From positions 186,001 to 250,000 of the forward strand of contig NZ_AP024896.1 of NCBI RefSeq assembly GCF_024347055.1: a stretch of 64,000 nucleotides of DNA, given 5' to 3'. Made by a program: the position numbers and the translations under genes. This DNA comes from Vibrio porteresiae DSM 19223. GTDB taxonomy: Bacteria > Pseudomonadota > Gammaproteobacteria > Enterobacterales > Vibrionaceae. Shown one piece after another: positions 61,179 to 64,000 of this stretch. Numbering within the stretch: the stretch's first letter is position 1; the number at the start of each line of letters is the position of its first letter. The notes under the pieces are model-generated. The model had not been told where the DNA came from. It worked only from the letters and a program-made list of their open reading frames with translations, and made no database searches.

Positions 61179-61773
61179 GTGCCTGTCCACATATGGACTC
61201 AAGCACAATTCAAACATGCTATTAGAACTATTTGACTAAATTATTGATTCAATACTGCAGTATTTAAGACCGATTGACGAACAACACCTGTGTTACTTCG
61301 TCGTTGGAGTAACCAGTTTATCTCGAATAGCAATAACATCTTTGACGCATTTTTTCGTTATCACCGGCTTAGAATTTTTCTCCAACTGCTGGAAATTGCA
61401 ATCGGCTTTGACAAACGCTGCAACCAGAGGGGTCATCAGAACTCGCTGAAAGTCTGCTGTTGCTTTTTCAGCTTGGGTTGCATTAGTTGATAATGATATT
61501 AATAACATCGATGTGGCGATGAAAATGCTGACTGATTTTGATACTTTCACGTCTCATATTCTACTTTAGTGGTATATGGCGGCATTGTATCAGACTGCAA
61601 ATACTTTCTTAAATTTTTAATTAACGTGCCTGTCCCCGTAAGTGCCCGCAAGGGAGTGTCGGCGTGGAAATTGAAGTGCCTGTCCTTGTAAGAAAGTGCT
61701 GTAAGGTTTGAAAATTGAAGCGTCTGTCCCTGTAAGTCAGCGTTCGCAGAATGGAAGGTTGTGGTGCCTGTCC
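61179..61773 (+). repeat. Right REP-like array, five copies of GTGCCTGTCC
   Basis: Copies at 61179-61188, 61626-61635, 61676-61685, 61720-61729 (GCGTCTGTCC) and 61764-61773. Three of the last four extend to GTCCYYGTAAG. The four from 61626 to 61773 are spaced 44 to 50 bp. The small secreted-protein gene at 61293 lies between the first copy and the rest. Confidence 0.75.
61293..61550 (-). CDS. Small putative secreted protein, unknown function
   Basis: 85 residues from a GTG at 61550 (VKVSKSVSIFIATSMLLI). The first 24 residues look like a Sec signal peptide with cleavage near TNA-TQA. The mature part is short and charged with two cysteines (DCNFQQLEKN and KKCVKDV), which could form a disulphide in the periplasm. 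The ribosome binding site is weak (GAG only). No family recognised. It lies between REP copies. The signal peptide is the main support for a real gene. Confidence 0.5.
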   Translation of the reverse strand: MKVSKSVSIFIATSMLLISLSTNATQAEKATADFQRVLMTPLVAAFVKADCNFQQLEKNSKPVITKKCVKDVIAIRDKLVTPTTK

Positions 61774-61777
61774 TTAT

Positions 61778-61811
61778 AAAAAAAGCCCGTATATCGCGGA
61801 TTATACGGGCT
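61778..61811 (-). terminator. Terminator of the kdgK-eda transcript
   Basis: AGCCCGTATA (61784-61793) and TATACGGGCT (61802-61811) form a 10-bp stem. On the minus strand seven T follow. It lies next to the last REP copy. Confidence 0.92.
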
Positions 61812-61882
61812 AACAACACTCATGATGACGTGTTTAATAAGAACAAAAGATCTTCGTTTCGACTTTCGTCAAAGTGTTCGCC

Positions 61883-62506
61883 CTACGCGATCACTTCGGC
61901 GACTTGTTTAACAAGAGCGGCAAGTTCGTCCCACTGCTCGTTGTCAATCAGGTCATTTGGCACCATCCAAGTACCGCCACAAGCGATAACGGCAGGCAAT
62001 GCTAAATAATCTTTTACGTTTTTAGGGCTTACGCCACCGGTTGGCATAAATTTCACTGGGTAAACAGCACTCATTGCTTTAAGCATGCCCACACCACCTG
62101 ATGGTTCTGCTGGGAAGAACTTCAATGTTCTTAGGCCCATTTCCATCGCTTGTTCAACAAGGCTTGGGTTGTTAACCCCAGGGATGATAGTGATATCGCG
62201 TTGTTGGCAATATTTTACTGTGGTTGGGTTAAAGCCTGGGCTCACGATAAAGTCGGCACCAGCTTCAATGGCTTGGTCAACTTGTTGTGGAGTTAGAACT
62301 GTACCAGCGCCGATCAGCATGTCAGGATAAGCTTCACGAATGTGTTTGATGGCTTCAACAGCGGCTTCTGTACGGAAGGTGACTTCAGCACATGGCAAGC
62401 CATTTTCGCTTAGTACTTGAGCCAATTTAACCGCTTTGTTTGCGTCTTTAATCGCAATGACTGGCACAACTTTAATATTGCTTAGTTGTTCGTTAAAACA
62501 TTTCAT
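61883..62506 (-). CDS. eda: KDPG/KHG aldolase
   Basis: 207 residues, normal length. The class I aldolase active site is visible: Glu in LPCAEVTFRTEAA, GAGTVLTPQQVDQA, and the Schiff-base lysine in TLKFFPAEPSGGVGML. It splits 2-keto-3-deoxy-6-phosphogluconate into pyruvate and glyceraldehyde-3-phosphate in the cytoplasm. Together with the upstream kdgK it finishes the pectin pathway. Thirteen bases separate it from kdgK, so they are one transcript. Confidence 0.97.
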   Translation of the reverse strand: MKCFNEQLSNIKVVPVIAIKDANKAVKLAQVLSENGLPCAEVTFRTEAAVEAIKHIREAYPDMLIGAGTVLTPQQVDQAIEAGADFIVSPGFNPTTVKYCQQRDITIIPGVNNPSLVEQAMEMGLRTLKFFPAEPSGGVGMLKAMSAVYPVKFMPTGGVSPKNVKDYLALPAVIACGGTWMVPNDLIDNEQWDELAALVKQVAEVIA

Positions 62507-62519
62507 AGTTCACTATCCT

Positions 62520-63446
62520 TTAAAGATGAGGCATAGCATCGAGCGGAATAATTGCGCCACGATGTTGTATCACGGTACCTGCAACTTGATGACCAAGTTG
62601 AGCTGCTTCATGGGGTGTACCACCGGTTAAACGTTTTGCTAAATAACCAGCGCTAAATGAGTCGCCTGCGGCAGTGGTGTCGACGACTTTAGCTACCTTA
62701 GTTGCAGCGATTTCGTCGCGCTCGCCTGCGTTAACGACAAGGCAAGGTTCTGCGCCACGTTTGACGATAATTTCTTTAATACCACAGTATTCCGCACGTT
62801 CGATGGCTTGGTTAACTTTGGTGTCACCGTAAAGCATCACTTCATCATCGAAAGTCAAAAAGGCCATGTCGGTCAGTGCCATAAATTTCAAATAGGTATC
62901 ACGCGCTGTTTGAACGCTATCCCAAAGTTTTGGACGATAGTTATTATCAAACGCGATTTTCACGCCATCTTGATGGCAAAGCAGTAGCGTATCAAACAAT
63001 TTTTCGCGACATTCTTCAGGCAAAATCGCCAAGCTAATGCCACTTAAGTAGATCCATTGAAATTGAGATAACTCATTGGCGAGTGGGAGAATATCAATAT
63101 CGCGTAACCAGAATTTAGCGGCTGCATCATTGCGCCAGTAGTAGAAACTGCGTTCGCCATCTGGTGCGGTTTCAATGGCATACATCCCAGGCAGTTTGGT
63201 CTCAGAAATGCGTACAAGGTCAGTATTAATCTTCTCTTTTTGCCACGCCTCAAGCATCTCACGACTGAAAGGGTCTTTACCCAAGCCAGTGATGTAGGAG
63301 GTTTCTATCCCGTGTTGGGAGGTCAAACGTGATAGATACACTGCGGTATTGAGCGTATCACCACCGAAACTTTGTTTAACGGTATCGCCAGATTTTTGCA
63401 GTTCAACCATGCATTCGCCGATGATGGCGACGCGATTTGCTTTCAT
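62520..63446 (-). CDS. kdgK: 2-keto-3-deoxygluconate kinase
   Basis: 308 residues of the PfkB/ribokinase family. The N-terminal segment IGECMVELQKSGDTVKQSFGGD is typical of KdgK (IGECMVELQ then FGGDTLNTAVYLSRL). The C-terminal PfkB signature with catalytic Asp is VDTTAAGDSFSAGYLAKRL. It phosphorylates 2-keto-3-deoxygluconate from pectate breakdown to KDPG, using ATP. It is first in the kdgK-eda operon, and a KdgR-like box lies 64 bp upstream. Confidence 0.97.
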   Translation of the reverse strand: MKANRVAIIGECMVELQKSGDTVKQSFGGDTLNTAVYLSRLTSQHGIETSYITGLGKDPFSREMLEAWQKEKINTDLVRISETKLPGMYAIETAPDGERSFYYWRNDAAAKFWLRDIDILPLANELSQFQWIYLSGISLAILPEECREKLFDTLLLCHQDGVKIAFDNNYRPKLWDSVQTARDTYLKFMALTDMAFLTFDDEVMLYGDTKVNQAIERAEYCGIKEIIVKRGAEPCLVVNAGERDEIAATKVAKVVDTTAAGDSFSAGYLAKRLTGGTPHEAAQLGHQVAGTVIQHRGAIIPLDAMPHL

Positions 63447-63509
63447 GGCAGTTCTCCTTAATTCTCTCTAAGCGCGATTATTACGCTAATAAAAAAATTA
63501 CACAATTAA

Positions 63510-63528
63510 AATAAAACAATGGTTCATT
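63510..63528. promoter_or_regulatory. KdgR-like operator upstream of kdgK
   Basis: AATAAAACAATGGTTCATT fits AATRAAAYRNYRTTTYATT with a single change (G for T), in the kdgK promoter region. Confidence 0.75.
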
Positions 63529-63594
63529 TATTTTGTGAGTTAGATCTTTAGATTGAAGAAAAGAGCGCTTGCGCTCGAACAGTCTCTTGGGAGA

Positions 63595-64000
63595 TTAACG
63601 AAAGTCGGAAGGGGTTTGCTTAGTGAAGCGCTTAAACTTAGTACTAAAGTAATTACTGTCTTTGTAACCCACTTCGAAAGCGATGTCTGTGACTGACTTG
63701 TCAGAGTAGCTAAGCAGATTCATGGCATGGTTGATTCGCACACGGTGCACATAGTTGTTAAAAGAGAGGTTAGTGACCTGCTTAATATGGCGACTGAGCG
63801 TACGTGAAGAGAGGTGAAATTGTTCAGCGATGTCGCCCACGCTCATCTCCTCTGCGTAATTGTTCTGAATCCAGTCGATCACATTAAGGATTTTATTGTC
63901 GGTTTCGTTATTGGAACGAGCGGTTAAGCGTCCGCGCGCAAGTTCAACCACCAGTTGCTGAAACAGCACTTCTGTCATCACTTTGGCGTCAATGGTTTGC
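63595..64000 (-). CDS. AraC-family transcriptional regulator, C-terminal part (runs off the right edge)
   Basis: About 135 residues are visible, and the frame remains open to the window edge, so the N-terminal half is missing. The two helix-turn-helix units read MSVGDIAEQFHLSSRTLSRH and VTDIAFEVGYKDSNYFSTKF, followed by the usual FKRFTKQTPSDFR ending. Many such proteins are of the GlxA/FtrA type with a DJ-1-like front, but that cannot be seen. It lies upstream of kdgK on the same strand. A role in pectin or uronate control is possible but unproved. Confidence 0.88.
   Translation of the reverse strand, partial: QTIDAKVMTEVLFQQLVVELARGRLTARSNNETDNKILNVIDWIQNNYAEEMSVGDIAEQFHLSSRTLSRHIKQVTNLSFNNYVHRVRINHAMNLLSYSDKSVTDIAFEVGYKDSNYFSTKFKRFTKQTPSDFR

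Noticed and set aside
61547..61819. 90-codon minus-strand frame across the right REP array
   Set aside because: It reads through repeat copies and the eda terminator and has no family likeness.
1..64000. CRISPR array, integron cassettes or prophage
   Set aside because: No regularly spaced identical repeats with unique spacers, no integrase with attC-like sites and no phage structural genes were seen.

Overview
The window looks like part of a Vibrio genome, most likely the second chromosome. The reasons are a Qrr-type quorum-sensing small RNA with a sigma-54 promoter, a KtrAB potassium uptake pair, several Vibrio-type families (DUF3316-like, DUF2850-like, a DUF3612-type XRE regulator), CheV and many chemoreceptor or GGDEF genes. 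Species cannot be fixed from the sequence alone. No rRNA, tRNA, CRISPR or prophage was seen. The two ends cut a PAS-domain gene (left) and an AraC-family gene (right).

Region 1 (1-15.7 kb) is general metabolism and housekeeping: an Aer-like chemoreceptor, a large FAD/Fe-S D-lactate-type dehydrogenase with a divergent LysR gene, EamA and MFS transporters, an orphan double-ATPase ABC protein, a Lon-like protease and a cyclopropane fatty acid synthase. Region 2 (15.7-22.2 kb) is a D-amino-acid block. An alanine/sodium symporter plus alanine racemase faces a dgcN-dgcA-D-amino-acid transaminase operon across a 915-bp AT-rich regulatory gap. Together these could turn alanine or other D-amino acids into D-glutamate and then N-acetyl-L-glutamate.

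Region 3 (22.2-39.4 kb) holds MscS, KtrAB, PpnP, pirin, two LysR/MarR-EamA pairs, an AlkB-like dioxygenase, the Qrr RNA, an XRE regulator facing a free-standing malate-synthase-G-like domain, a diguanylate cyclase, an Fe-S photolyase, CheV and PpiC. A 266-bp nested-palindrome element follows ppiC.

Region 4 (39.8-63.5 kb) is a pectin utilisation locus. KdgM admits oligogalacturonates. A PL9 lipoprotein and a pectin methylesterase-acetylesterase fusion act outside the cytoplasm, and a Cache chemoreceptor is encoded between them. TogMNAB and an SSS symporter carry products inward. PL2 PelW and PL22 Ogl finish depolymerisation, and KdgK plus Eda feed KDG into pyruvate and glyceraldehyde-3-phosphate. 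KdgR-like operators precede the SSS, tog, kdgM and kdgK units. kduI, kduD and kdgR are not in the window. Between the pectinesterase and eda lies a RAYT transposase flanked by inverted arrays of a 10-bp REP-like motif.
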